Source: Haliea sp. E1-2-M8
GTDB lineage: Bacteria > Pseudomonadota > Gammaproteobacteria > Pseudomonadales > Halieaceae
Assembly: GCF_030649675.1 (NCBI RefSeq)
Contig: NZ_JAUTDR010000019.1
Coordinates: 1 to 64,000, forward strand
Reading direction: 5' to 3'
Length of the DNA stretch: 64,000 nucleotides
Shown here in pieces: positions 43,166 to 52,103 of the stretch. Position 1 is the first letter of the stretch. Each line of letters starts with the position of its first letter. Under the pieces are notes generated by a model, which had not been told where the DNA came from, made no database searches, and worked only from the letters and a program-made list of their open reading frames with translations. A program made the translations under genes and the position numbers.

Positions 43166-43825
43166 ATGGCGACACGCGAAACACAGACAAAGATTCTGGA
43201 GGCCGCGATTAGCTTGTTCAACGAGGCCAGCGCGTCCAGAGTTTCCAGCAACCGTATTGCTGAGGCGGCCGGGATCAGCAAAGGTAACCTGCACTACCAT
43301 TACGCATCCAAGGAAGAGATCATCTTCGATATATGGAACCAGATGGAAGCGGAGATTCGCAACTGGTCCGATGATGAAATCAGCCCGACCATAGACCACA
43401 TGGCCTGGATGACCCTGCGCCAGTATCGCCTTATATGGCGCTACCGATTCTTTTACCAGGAACTCAACATATTGCTGGAGAACGATCCTGAGCTGAAGTT
43501 CCGCTTCAATCAGGTACGTCGCCAACGGATGGATAAAGTATTTCGCTTTTTCAAAGCCCTGGCAAAAGCAGGAGTCCTGAAACCCGGGTTGACCGATGAT
43601 CAACTTCACAACCTGATTCGTGTTTCCTGGATTGTTTCCGACTTCTGGCTGAGCTTTGCCCGGGTAGAGGAGGATACAGTGGACATGACCACCATGCAGG
43701 AAGGATACCAACTCATACTGCAGCTGTTAAAACCGGTGATGACCGATGCGGCACTACAGGCCATCCCGGATTCCCTACAACTATTTTCAGTTGCGCCCCC
43801 TGAGGAGCCCGCAATAAACCCGTAG
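43166..43825 (+). CDS. TetR/AcrR family transcriptional regulator
   Basis: A 219-residue repressor-type protein. The N-terminal helix-turn-helix is clear (about 27-53: SSNRIAEAAGISKGNLHYHY, then ASKEEII), and the remaining helices would form the ligand-binding domain. A C-terminal part (WIVSDFWLSFARVEE) resembles the TetR_C group often seen with FadR-like relatives. It converges on the TonB receptor gene and stands beside the uptake locus at 43.8-49.9 kb, so it is the first candidate to control that locus, possibly through the palindrome at 47315-47341. Confidence 0.88.
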   Translation: MATRETQTKILEAAISLFNEASASRVSSNRIAEAAGISKGNLHYHYASKEEIIFDIWNQMEAEIRNWSDDEISPTIDHMAWMTLRQYRLIWRYRFFYQELNILLENDPELKFRFNQVRRQRMDKVFRFFKALAKAGVLKPGLTDDQLHNLIRVSWIVSDFWLSFARVEEDTVDMTTMQEGYQLILQLLKPVMTDAALQAIPDSLQLFSVAPPEEPAINP

Positions 43826-43838
43826 GCTTCTTGCGGGC
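43807..43838. terminator. Hairpin between convergent genes
   Basis: GCCCGCAA (43807-43814) pairs perfectly with TTGCGGGC (43831-43838). It covers the stop codon of the TetR gene and lies 11 bases beyond the end of the TonB receptor gene, so it could end transcription from both sides. There is no T run on either side, so the call is tentative. Confidence 0.45.
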
Positions 43839-43848
43839 AGGGCATCGG

Positions 43849-46131
43849 CTAAAAATTCTTGCGAATGGCAATGCCCAGCGTGCGAGGCCGCGATCCCACT
43901 ACAGCCAGTGGGTCCTGCACACTGGCAATAGCGTCAAATTCGGCCCGCTCGTCCGTAATGTTCTTGCCGTAGAGGGTCAGCTCAAGGTCATTGGACAAGG
44001 TCAGAGATGCGCGCAAGTTCACCAGTGAGTAGGCGTCCAGCTCGCGATTGAACTCGCTGGCAGTATCAAAGCGGGTGTCTGCATCGCCACGATAGGTGAC
44101 GTCGCCGCGCAGCTCGAGCTCTCCCATTGACAGTGCGGTAGTATAGGTCAGCGCCGCGAAACCCTGGACATCGGGAATGTTCGGTATGCTGTCACCGACA
44201 AAACCCCGATCCTCCCCCTCGTCGACAAACGGCTGGTCTTCGGTCAGCTCCGCGTCGACCAGTGTCAGCCCGAACTGCAGTTCCAGCGCGTTGGTAAGCG
44301 TAGCGTTGGCGTTGAATTCCAGGCCGTTTATCTCGGATTCACCGGCATTGGTAATGAATGGAATGCCACTTTGCACGTCGAGAGACTGCACCTGCATGTC
44401 TTCCCAGACTATCTGATAGACCGCAGCCTGTAACGATAGCCGACCACCGGCGAACCGGGACTTTACACCGAGTTCGTAGTTGATGAGCTCGTCCGCCCCA
44501 TAGGAGCCCGGCACATTCTCGGTAAAGCTGATATCGGCCTGGTTGAGGCCGCCCACACGAAAGCCCTGGGACACTGTGCCATAGACATTCAATGCATCGC
44601 TCGGGCGGTAGGAGAGACTGATTTTCCCGGTAACCTTGTCCTCGTCATCTTTGTTGCTGAACGGCCCGAGCGCTGCCGCCGAGCCGAAGTCATGTAAGGT
44701 CCCCTCAGTGGATTCCAGAGTCGAGTCGAAATAGCGGGCACCGAGTGTCAGTTCGAGATCATTGCTGATGTCATAGGATATCTCGCCGAAAAAGGCGTTC
44801 TGTTCCAGGTCGCCTTTGACATAGCGCCCAAAGAAGGTAGTACCGCCATTGGGTCCAAGGGCGTTATTGTCGGGCCCCGGCATGAACGGTTCGGCAAGAC
44901 CGTTCTCGTTAACGCTGACCACATTTACGGCAAAGTCCGTGTCTTCACGCTGCATGAACGCGCCGACCAGGAACTGGAAAGGGCCGTCAAGGGTGGAGGC
45001 AAAGCGGATTTCACCGGAGAATAGGTCACGACTTTGCGGTTGCGAAGTAATTCCCGGGATGGGCACGCCAAAGAAAAAGAGAATAGGCGAAGAATCAAAG
45101 TTGAAGTGGATATCGCGATTGAACTGGTTGGCGGTGGCTGTCAGTAAACCGCTGTCGAGGCGGTAGGAGGCGGTGAGACTGAACAGATCCATCTCGTCGT
45201 CCCAGGGACTGCGCGTGATATCGGTATTCTCAAAGTGCGAAGAGGCAGTGATTGGCGGGAAGCCCGCATCGGCACTGCCAAAACTGGTGACGCCTTTTGG
45301 CGTGTAACGGGAGCTGCCACCCGCCGTGGTCTCCTGCCGAAGATAGCTGAGATCAATGCTCAGGCGGTCATCAGGTGTGTAACGCAACATCAACCGACCG
45401 CCGTTGGTTTCTTCATCATTGACATCTTCATATGGCCCGCCGATAGCTCTCGACTGGTCAATCCAGCCACTGTTGTCGACGCGCCAGGCCACTGCCCGGG
45501 CGGCCAGAACATCATCCATGAGGGGAATATTCACCACACCCGAGTAGACCTGATTGTCGCTACCTTCTTTGGTGTCGCTGAAGTCAACGGCGATCTCACC
45601 CGAGAACCCGTCGAAGTTCGGTTTGGCGGGCACGTAGCGGATAAGCCCACTCATTGAGTTGGCACCGTACTGGGTGCCCTGGGGACCGTTGAGCACCTCA
45701 ATGCGCTCGATATCAATGAGTTTGATGTCCGGGTTGCGGCCGCCGCCATCCTGCGAGTTACTGCCGGTTATCACTGCCTCGTCGAAATAGAAACCCACTG
45801 TCGACGGCCCCGAGGAATTGACACCGCGAATAATGAATTCCTTGTCACCTGGACCCAAATCCTGGAACTGAAGACCCGGGACGCTGCCTGCGAAGTCGGT
45901 AAATTCAAAGGCTCCCCGGGATTCCAGCTCATCAGCACCCAGCACAGTCACGATATTGGCCAGATCCTGAACACTGCTCGCACCCATTTTGCTGGCGGTA
46001 ACGACAACCTCTTCCAGGCTGGGTGACTTTTGCGCCAGAGCCAGCGGGGCGCCAGTCCCCGAGACAGCCAGTATCGCTGCAGAACCGAGCTTTATCGTAG
46101 TGGTATATCTGGATATTCTTGTTCTCGACAT
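43849..46131 (-). CDS. TonB-dependent outer-membrane receptor
   Basis: A 760-residue receptor. ATG at 46131 with GGAGAG nearby starts a signal peptide ending in LALAQ; an in-frame start further upstream would add 39 residues before it and is rejected. TonB box-like EEVVVTA, plug with LNGPQGTQYGANSMSG and a beta-barrel ending IAIRKNF follow. It lies 44 bases after the CDGSH-bicupin gene and should be co-transcribed with it. With the NSS transporter across the divergent region it may form an outer plus inner membrane route for one substrate. Confidence 0.92.
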   Translation of the reverse strand: MSRTRISRYTTTIKLGSAAILAVSGTGAPLALAQKSPSLEEVVVTASKMGASSVQDLANIVTVLGADELESRGAFEFTDFAGSVPGLQFQDLGPGDKEFIIRGVNSSGPSTVGFYFDEAVITGSNSQDGGGRNPDIKLIDIERIEVLNGPQGTQYGANSMSGLIRYVPAKPNFDGFSGEIAVDFSDTKEGSDNQVYSGVVNIPLMDDVLAARAVAWRVDNSGWIDQSRAIGGPYEDVNDEETNGGRLMLRYTPDDRLSIDLSYLRQETTAGGSSRYTPKGVTSFGSADAGFPPITASSHFENTDITRSPWDDEMDLFSLTASYRLDSGLLTATANQFNRDIHFNFDSSPILFFFGVPIPGITSQPQSRDLFSGEIRFASTLDGPFQFLVGAFMQREDTDFAVNVVSVNENGLAEPFMPGPDNNALGPNGGTTFFGRYVKGDLEQNAFFGEISYDISNDLELTLGARYFDSTLESTEGTLHDFGSAAALGPFSNKDDEDKVTGKISLSYRPSDALNVYGTVSQGFRVGGLNQADISFTENVPGSYGADELINYELGVKSRFAGGRLSLQAAVYQIVWEDMQVQSLDVQSGIPFITNAGESEINGLEFNANATLTNALELQFGLTLVDAELTEDQPFVDEGEDRGFVGDSIPNIPDVQGFAALTYTTALSMGELELRGDVTYRGDADTRFDTASEFNRELDAYSLVNLRASLTLSNDLELTLYGKNITDERAEFDAIASVQDPLAVVGSRPRTLGIAIRKNF

Positions 46132-46175
46132 TGCGTCACTCTCCGTAATTGCAGATGTGGTATCAGTATCTGGTA

Positions 46176-47237
46176 TCAGTAATTGATATTGGGCTCTCCG
46201 GCCGGATAAAAGTGTCCGGCCAGCATCATGCCCTCGGGACTCTCGCACTCCAGCGAATGCTCCTGCCTGGCGGGCAAAAAGATCAGATCACCAGCGCGAA
46301 CCGGCGCACGCAGGGTTTCAGTCCAGAGCGTGCCGTAGCCGGACAGAATGACAATAGCCTCCTCGTAAAGGTGGCGGTGTGGCGCCGCCTTGGACTGTGG
46401 CACTTCGCCGATAAACTGGCTCACCTCGTCACTCCCCGTGCCTTCGCCAATGAGGACTTGATAGAAACGGTCGGCCATGACTTTGCGGGATGACTCGTCG
46501 TAGATCGCCGTGCGTTCGGCATATCGCGTATCAAAACCCTCGGACATGCTGTCGATGATCTCCAGGCTGGCGTCACCCGGGCACACTGTCATCAGCAGGT
46601 GCAGTGGCTCTGAACCACTATCCCCGGCAATGCGGAACGCCTCACCCTTGCGGATCAGAGCGCCACCACGCGGTCGCAGAGGGAATTCCCTGCCTGAAAT
46701 CGTTACCGTTCCTTCTCCCGTCAGGCAAAAAAGCACCACTTCCGCATCGGTGACGCTGAAAACGTCACTGTCCCCGGATTCGAGCTTCACTGCCGATTGG
46801 GCGATAAACTCAGCGCCGTCCCGGGCGCTGATAACCGGCGCTATAGTAATGCCACCGCGGGCCGTCCATTGCAGCTGGTCGTGCCGGCGTACATAACAGC
46901 CGCCATCGAGCAGCGCTTTGCCGGCGGCGTCGAACGGCGCAAGGGTGGTCTGGGCCAACAGCGCCTCCCGCGGTCGATCATCAGTAACATACTCGTCCAC
47001 CAGGTTATTGTGCGAGCCGTCGCAAAAAGGTTGCTCCCGGGTATGCTTGCAACCACAAAACAGCACTGAGCGGGTTTCGGTTGCCGCGTAAAGTACCGGT
47101 CGGAAGGTGGTTCCGACATGGGACTGATCACAGAACGGCTGTGTCTGACTGAGACCACAGCTGCACCAGAGATAACGATTACCTGCTTCCACGGCCACAT
47201 GATAAGGCTTGGGCTGAACGATTACCGGCTCATCCAT
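46176..47237 (-). CDS. Twin CDGSH iron-sulfur domain fused to a bicupin
   Basis: A 353-residue protein. The first 80 residues hold two CDGSH-type [2Fe-2S] sites: Cys25-x-Cys27, Cys36, His40, and Cys61-x-Cys63, Cys72, His76. The rest is two cupin domains; the second has a full metal motif (His287-x-His289, Glu293, His327), the first (about 150-225) lacks a clear one. No signal peptide, so cytosolic. Such a redox cluster next to a cupin could feed electrons to a metal-centred oxygenase, but I know no studied protein with this order. It precedes the receptor gene and diverges from the NSS gene. Confidence 0.82.
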   Translation of the reverse strand: MDEPVIVQPKPYHVAVEAGNRYLWCSCGLSQTQPFCDQSHVGTTFRPVLYAATETRSVLFCGCKHTREQPFCDGSHNNLVDEYVTDDRPREALLAQTTLAPFDAAGKALLDGGCYVRRHDQLQWTARGGITIAPVISARDGAEFIAQSAVKLESGDSDVFSVTDAEVVLFCLTGEGTVTISGREFPLRPRGGALIRKGEAFRIAGDSGSEPLHLLMTVCPGDASLEIIDSMSEGFDTRYAERTAIYDESSRKVMADRFYQVLIGEGTGSDEVSQFIGEVPQSKAAPHRHLYEEAIVILSGYGTLWTETLRAPVRAGDLIFLPARQEHSLECESPEGMMLAGHFYPAGEPNINY

Positions 47238-47314
47238 ACTTTCTGTCCCTGCGCTCCTGACGTTCGATCATTTCATATGTAAAACAAAGTCCTCCAATGC
47301 CCAACTTATTTCAA

Positions 47315-47341
47315 ATTTAGATTAGGGTGTTTGGTCTAAAT
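47315..47341. promoter_or_regulatory. Palindromic site in a divergent control region
   Basis: ATTTAGA (47315-47321) and TCTAAAT (47335-47341) are perfect inverted arms 13 bases apart, in an AT-rich part of the 217-base gap between the CDGSH-bicupin gene and the NSS gene. The place and symmetry suit an operator serving both directions. The nearby TetR protein is a candidate binder. Confidence 0.5.
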
Positions 47342-47454
47342 AGGGCTCGCGACCTAAAAAAATATCTACCTGAAAAAGTCTCTGTGCTAAGTTCCCCGCC
47401 AAGCTACTGCCTGACTCGCCTACCTGCACGTTCACTACAAGAGGCCGGAGACAC

Positions 47455-48741
47455 ATGCCGCGTCAGCAATTTTCATCTTCTCTGGCCGCCATCCTGACCA
47501 TGGCGGGGGCCGCAATAGGGCTCGGTAACATCTGGCGCTTCCCGTACATGATGGGCACCTACGGCGGCAGTGCATTTCTGCTGATTTACCTCGTCTTTGT
47601 ACTGCTGATAGCGATCCCGGCACTGACCGGGGAATGGGCCCTGGGGAGGCGTTCCCGGGGCGGTACCATCACAGCATTTGCCTCCTGCTACGGGCCACGA
47701 ACCGGGCGCGCACTCGGCTACATTCTGGTTTTGGGTATGCTCTGCTCCGGTTCCTATTATCTCGTTGTGATCGGCAACGTTGCCCTGATGACCTGGACGT
47801 CATTCGCGACCGGTTTCGCCGGTGAACACCAGCAGGCGTTCGTACAGCAGCTCGATCATGGCCTCACCCGGTATTTACTTGCACTGGCTGTACTCGCAGG
47901 GATCCTCTGGGTGGCTTACCGGGGCCTGCATGAGGGTATCGAACGCGTCAGCAAGCTATTCGTGCCCTTTTTCTTCCTGGTGATCATCTACCTTACCTTC
48001 CGGACCCTCAGTCTGGAGGGTGCCCCGGAAAAAATGCGGCTCTTCCTGATACCGGATTTTTCCCAGATCACGCCGACGTCAGTATTTGCTGCCCTGGGCC
48101 AGGCGGTATTCTCCGTTGGCCTGGGGGGAACCATCATGGTCATCTACGGCAGTTACCTGAGCCCCAAGGCGTCACTCTGGCGTGGAGCGATAGCGACCGC
48201 CGGGGCTGACACCAGCGCAGCACTGCTGGCGGCCCTATTTATTTTTCCGACCATTTTGGTCTATGGTATCAGCCCCGCGGCGGGCCCTACTCTGTTATTC
48301 GAGTCACTCTCGCAACTGTTCGCACAGATGGACAACGGGCGCATGGTCGGTTCGTTTTTCCTCCTTGCACTCCTGCTGGTTGCATTTTTGTCCGGTCTCG
48401 CCGCTCTCGAAGTTGTATTTGGCAGCATCAGCGACGACGAAGACACCCATGGCCTGAACCGCAAACGCACTATCATCCTGTTTGGCGTGGTAGAGGCGCT
48501 GATCATGATTATCCCGGGTTTCAATCCGGGAGCCGTCGCTGTCATGGACCTGCTGTTCGGATCAGGCATGCTCGCCCTGGGCAGCGCTCTCGCCATTATC
48601 GGCCTTACCTGGCGCCTGAAGCAGGTAGCGGTGGCAAGCGAATTCGGTGCCAGCACACTCACGGACTTTTTATTCATCTGGCTGAAATGGGTAGTTCCTG
48701 CCGTCATTCTGGCCATTCTGATCACTTCCTATATTCACTAA
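47455..48741 (+). CDS. Sodium-dependent transporter, NSS (SNF) family
   Basis: A 428-residue inner-membrane protein with eleven to twelve helices. The first helix has the unmistakable AIGLGNIWRFPYM of Na+-coupled symporters of the LeuT/MhsT type. Substrates of the family are amino acids and biogenic amines. It begins 108 bases past the palindrome and is followed after 21 bases by the class V PLP enzyme gene, which suggests the imported compound is an amine or amino acid processed by that enzyme. Confidence 0.92.
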   Translation: MPRQQFSSSLAAILTMAGAAIGLGNIWRFPYMMGTYGGSAFLLIYLVFVLLIAIPALTGEWALGRRSRGGTITAFASCYGPRTGRALGYILVLGMLCSGSYYLVVIGNVALMTWTSFATGFAGEHQQAFVQQLDHGLTRYLLALAVLAGILWVAYRGLHEGIERVSKLFVPFFFLVIIYLTFRTLSLEGAPEKMRLFLIPDFSQITPTSVFAALGQAVFSVGLGGTIMVIYGSYLSPKASLWRGAIATAGADTSAALLAALFIFPTILVYGISPAAGPTLLFESLSQLFAQMDNGRMVGSFFLLALLLVAFLSGLAALEVVFGSISDDEDTHGLNRKRTIILFGVVEALIMIIPGFNPGAVAVMDLLFGSGMLALGSALAIIGLTWRLKQVAVASEFGASTLTDFLFIWLKWVVPAVILAILITSYIH

Positions 48742-48762
48742 CCCAAGGACATTGAGACCCCC

Positions 48763-49908
48763 ATGGATATCAGTACGGTGCGCACCCACTTCCCTATATT
48801 GAAGAGGAAAACCTATCTCAATAGCTGCTCTTATGGCGCCCTGGCCGATTCGGTTCGCCAGGCAATGGAGCAATACCTCGACGATCGCGACAATCGCGGC
48901 GCTTGCTGGGAGCAATGGGTAGAGGAGCAGGAGAAGCTTCGCGATAGCACCGCAATGTTGCTCGGCGCACAAGCTTCAGAGATCGCACTGGTACCGTCGC
49001 TGTCAGCGGGACTGAACGCATTTGCAAGCTGCCTGGACTTCACCGGCGAGCGCAACAAAGTGATTGTCACATCGCATGATTTTCCTACTACGGCCCAGAT
49101 CTGGCATGCGCAGAAGCGTCGCGGTGCAGACGTTCAGCGGGTTGAGCTCGACGACCTTACCGAACCCGGGGACGCACTGGCCCGCTTTGCCAGTGCCATA
49201 GATTCAAGCACTGCTGTGGTTTCTGTGCCCTATATCTGCTATCGCAACGGACGCAAACTTGATGTCGGCGCCATCGCAGAGCTGGCCCATGGCCATGGTG
49301 CACTGATGGTCGTCGACGCCTACCAGGCAGTGGGCGCCTTACCGGTAGACGTGAAAGCACTGAATGCTGACGTGCTGCTGGGCGGGTACCTCAAGTACCT
49401 GATGGGTACCGCCGGCATGGCATATATGTACGTGAAGGGCGAGTTGGTAGAAGCATTGCGGCCGACCACCAGTGGGTGGTTTGCCCAGGAGGATGTGTCG
49501 GCGATGGCCATTGCCGACAATGTATCCGCGCACTCAGCACGAAGGTTCGAGGGTGGAACACCAAATGTCAGCGCTATCGGAGCCTGCCGGGCAGGCCTTG
49601 GCATGGTCCATGACACAGGGATAGAGGCCATTGCGAAGCAGAATAAGCTCATCACCGATGCCATCAAGCGCGAAGCCGCTGCTCGGGGCTGGGTATCTGC
49701 AACCGGTGAGTGGCCCCACGGCGCGATGATCGCGCTGCGCTCCACCGACATGGTGAAGCTGGTCTCGCAACTGGGCGATGCGGGCATCGTCGTCTCCTGC
49801 CGTGACGGTAATGTCCGCATATCCCCTCACTTTTATAACAATGAGAACGATATCCAGACGCTTTTCATTGAGCTTGACCGGAATAAGGACTTGATGGTGC
49901 GTGAATAG
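48763..49908 (+). CDS. Class V aminotransferase-fold PLP enzyme
   Basis: A 381-residue enzyme of the NifS/IscS/kynureninase fold. PLP lysine is Lys211 (GGYLKYLMG), with Asp185 and Gln188 (VVDAYQAVG) holding the cofactor ring, as in cysteine desulfurase-like lyases. It lacks the mobile cysteine loop of true cysteine desulfurases, so a lyase, epimerase or kynureninase-like reaction is more likely. It is coupled to the NSS transporter. The natural substrate is unknown; finding it would explain the locus. Confidence 0.85.
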   Translation: MDISTVRTHFPILKRKTYLNSCSYGALADSVRQAMEQYLDDRDNRGACWEQWVEEQEKLRDSTAMLLGAQASEIALVPSLSAGLNAFASCLDFTGERNKVIVTSHDFPTTAQIWHAQKRRGADVQRVELDDLTEPGDALARFASAIDSSTAVVSVPYICYRNGRKLDVGAIAELAHGHGALMVVDAYQAVGALPVDVKALNADVLLGGYLKYLMGTAGMAYMYVKGELVEALRPTTSGWFAQEDVSAMAIADNVSAHSARRFEGGTPNVSAIGACRAGLGMVHDTGIEAIAKQNKLITDAIKREAAARGWVSATGEWPHGAMIALRSTDMVKLVSQLGDAGIVVSCRDGNVRISPHFYNNENDIQTLFIELDRNKDLMVRE

Positions 49909-50212
49909 GTACCGAAGCCGGCCCGGCAGGGCATGGAGCTCGGCACAAACACTTCCCGGAAGCGCTGCTGCCGCGCCTCACCGCAACAGAAAAACGGCAC
50001 AGGCGTTCGCCTCTGCCGCCTGTTTATTCCTTAACCCGACATTCCTCCACTTCACAATTGACATCCCCAATCGCAGTCGGTAGCTTCGGCGACTGATTCC
50101 AGAATTGTTCGCAAAGTGCAGGCTCGCTCGTTATTAGTATGAGCATGAGCGAATAATTTTTCGGTGCGCTGCCGAACATATACGCTATTTTTTGTTATAT
50201 ACCGGAGGCCCG
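49909..50212. other. Intergenic region, 304 bases
   Basis: It lies between the PLP enzyme and the matrixin gene. A hairpin at 49999-50023 (listed apart) may end the first operon. The last 60 bases are AT-rich (ATTTTTTGTTATAT near 50187-50200) and probably hold the matrixin promoter. No gene is evident. Confidence 0.6.
49999..50023 (+). terminator. Candidate terminator after the PLP enzyme gene
   Basis: ACAGGCG and CGCCTGT form a seven-base stem around an 11-base loop that can itself pair in part, followed by TTATT. Position, 91 bases after the stop, is plausible. Stem and T run are both modest. Confidence 0.45.
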
Positions 50213-51118
50213 ATGCGCTACCAAAGCGCTCTTGCAGGGTCCTCCAAAGCTTTCAGCCATCTTTGCCAGGAGACTGCGGTGCGATCAGCCACGCGTGCAA
50301 GACTTCCCATGCTAGCGTTAATAGTGGTCGGCCTGCTGCCGTTGGCAGTCCCGCTGCCTGCCCACGCCAGCGAAGGCAAGTATCTGCTGCTCGAGCTGGA
50401 CGGCTACAAGGTAAAGTGGGGAGAACGGCGCCTGGGGATGGGGGCCGTCGTCAGCTATGCCTTCGCCCGGGAGACACTACGCTTCGACAATACGCACAAT
50501 TGCGGCGACATGGCACCGATTGCTGCGCTTTTCGGCAATAATCTCTCCATGGAGACGCTGAAGCGGGAGACTGCGCAAGCATTTCGGGTATGGGAACGCG
50601 CCGCTGACCTGTCCTTTCACGAGGTCAGTGATATCCGGGATGCGGATATCGTCCTCGGTGCCCAGGGCCGGCCGAACGGGCGGGCATTCGCCAACGTTTC
50701 CTACGCGCCAGATCCGGAGGAAGGTCTGCGCGCCATCGACCAGGCTCTGGTATGCCTGAATCCCAGCCACAAGTGGAAAGTCGGGTTTGACGGCGACGAG
50801 AAAGTCTACGACATCCGCTATACGCTGATTCACGAGATCGGACACGCGATCGGCCTGGACCATCCAGGGCCGGCCGGGGAAGTGATGGGATTTCGCTACA
50901 CCGAGGCCTTCGCCGATCTCCAGCCAGGCGATCTGCGTGGCGTCCGGCAGCTCTACGGGCCGGCCACTCGCTTCGCTACCCAATCGGCCGAGATGCCAGC
51001 GGAGACCTGGCACGCCATCAATCCGAGCGATGGTTCCCAGATAACCACGACCGAGCGCGCGCTGGAGAGCGCCCCCGAGCCCGTCAGAGCACTATGGAGT
51101 CCGGAAAGGGGGCGATGA
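50213..51118 (+). CDS. Exported matrixin-like zinc metalloprotease
   Basis: A 301-residue protein. After a long basic N-terminus, a hydrophobic segment (about 33-50) ending PAHAS acts as signal peptide or anchor. The zinc site HEIGHAIGLDH (207-217) is the matrixin/metzincin signature, and MGFRY a few residues later is the Met-turn. A GGAGG box precedes the ATG at 50213. No hemopexin or other extra domain is seen. It should cut proteins outside the cytoplasm. Its last 35 bases overlap the end of the convergent lipoprotein gene. Confidence 0.87.
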   Translation: MRYQSALAGSSKAFSHLCQETAVRSATRARLPMLALIVVGLLPLAVPLPAHASEGKYLLLELDGYKVKWGERRLGMGAVVSYAFARETLRFDNTHNCGDMAPIAALFGNNLSMETLKRETAQAFRVWERAADLSFHEVSDIRDADIVLGAQGRPNGRAFANVSYAPDPEEGLRAIDQALVCLNPSHKWKVGFDGDEKVYDIRYTLIHEIGHAIGLDHPGPAGEVMGFRYTEAFADLQPGDLRGVRQLYGPATRFATQSAEMPAETWHAINPSDGSQITTTERALESAPEPVRALWSPERGR

Positions 51119-51995
51119 TCGTGACGTCCGAGCCCTCAATGGTGAGAGGGTACGCCAGCACGGCATCCGTCAGGACCAGTGGCGCGACAGGACCGCTCGC
51201 ACCCCCGTCTTCCAGGCACTGACTGTCACTGCTGTTCCAGCGCCGCAGCCAGGTTGCTCTGGAGGGGGTAGCGACAGGATCCAGGATATAGATCTGGGGG
51301 GCTGGCCCCACAACCACCGGAAACGCAATCTCCGACTCCGACGATACCAATCCCATGGCGGGGACGTCGGAAAGTATCAGTGACGGCAGAGGTTCAGTCC
51401 CACAATCCGTATTGTCATAGACCAGGTCGCTTATGGAGTTGGAGACGCGGTAGCCGAAGCCGTTGTGCTCGATCAGCAGGATGTAGCGCTGGGCAAAACC
51501 CCGGAAGTGCATGTTGACGCCCCGGGCCCGAGTTGACGCTGGCTCCGATTCCAGCGTACCCACCAGGCGCCCTCTGGCGTCCCAAACCCGAGGCTTCCCG
51601 TCCCGCCGATACTCCAGCTCAGCAGTCTCGACTGGCCCTGTGCGCTCGAACTCCGGTATCAGGAAAAAGGGCTGATCAGACTCCAGAATGGCCATCAGGT
51701 GCGGGTAGTCCGCGAAGTTATCGGTGCTCAATGAACAGGCCTGCGCCATCCCTCCACACAGGTGACGCCCTCCTTTCAGCCAACCCTTGAATCGGTAGTT
51801 GGCGTGGCCGGGCAGGGCCTGGAAGGTTTCCCTGAAGTGAATATCGGCGACATCGATCTGACAGGACTGCCCTGCGGGGCAGTCGTGGGCTCCACTTGCA
51901 GAGACCACTCCGCCCACGTTGTGGCTGAGAATGACGATTTTGCACCCTGTCAGCAGCAACATGGCGGCCAGTACCAGCAAGCGGCGAGTCAACAT
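51084..51995 (-). CDS. Predicted lipoprotein of unknown function
   Basis: A 303-residue protein. The ATG at 51995, six bases after GAGG, begins a signal with lipobox LLTGC, so Cys18 should carry lipid; an ATG two codons earlier is also possible. The next residues suggest two pairs of cysteines (HDCPAGQSCQ) and a segment with FKGWLKGG like the repeat in bacterial DUF (InlB B-type) modules. No known catalytic motif. It follows the ice-binding-type gene by 108 bases on the same strand and may be expressed with it. Confidence 0.7.
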   Translation of the reverse strand: MLTRRLLVLAAMLLLTGCKIVILSHNVGGVVSASGAHDCPAGQSCQIDVADIHFRETFQALPGHANYRFKGWLKGGRHLCGGMAQACSLSTDNFADYPHLMAILESDQPFFLIPEFERTGPVETAELEYRRDGKPRVWDARGRLVGTLESEPASTRARGVNMHFRGFAQRYILLIEHNGFGYRVSNSISDLVYDNTDCGTEPLPSLILSDVPAMGLVSSESEIAFPVVVGPAPQIYILDPVATPSRATWLRRWNSSDSQCLEDGGASGPVAPLVLTDAVLAYPLTIEGSDVTIIAPFPDSIVL

Positions 51996-52103
51996 GCGCA
52001 TCCTCGATCCCCTCAGCGAACCCTGAGCAGCAGCCCGGACTATTATCCCGCCGAATCTTTTAGCACACCGACTCAGCGCAAACAAACACGGACTGCCTGG
52101 CGC

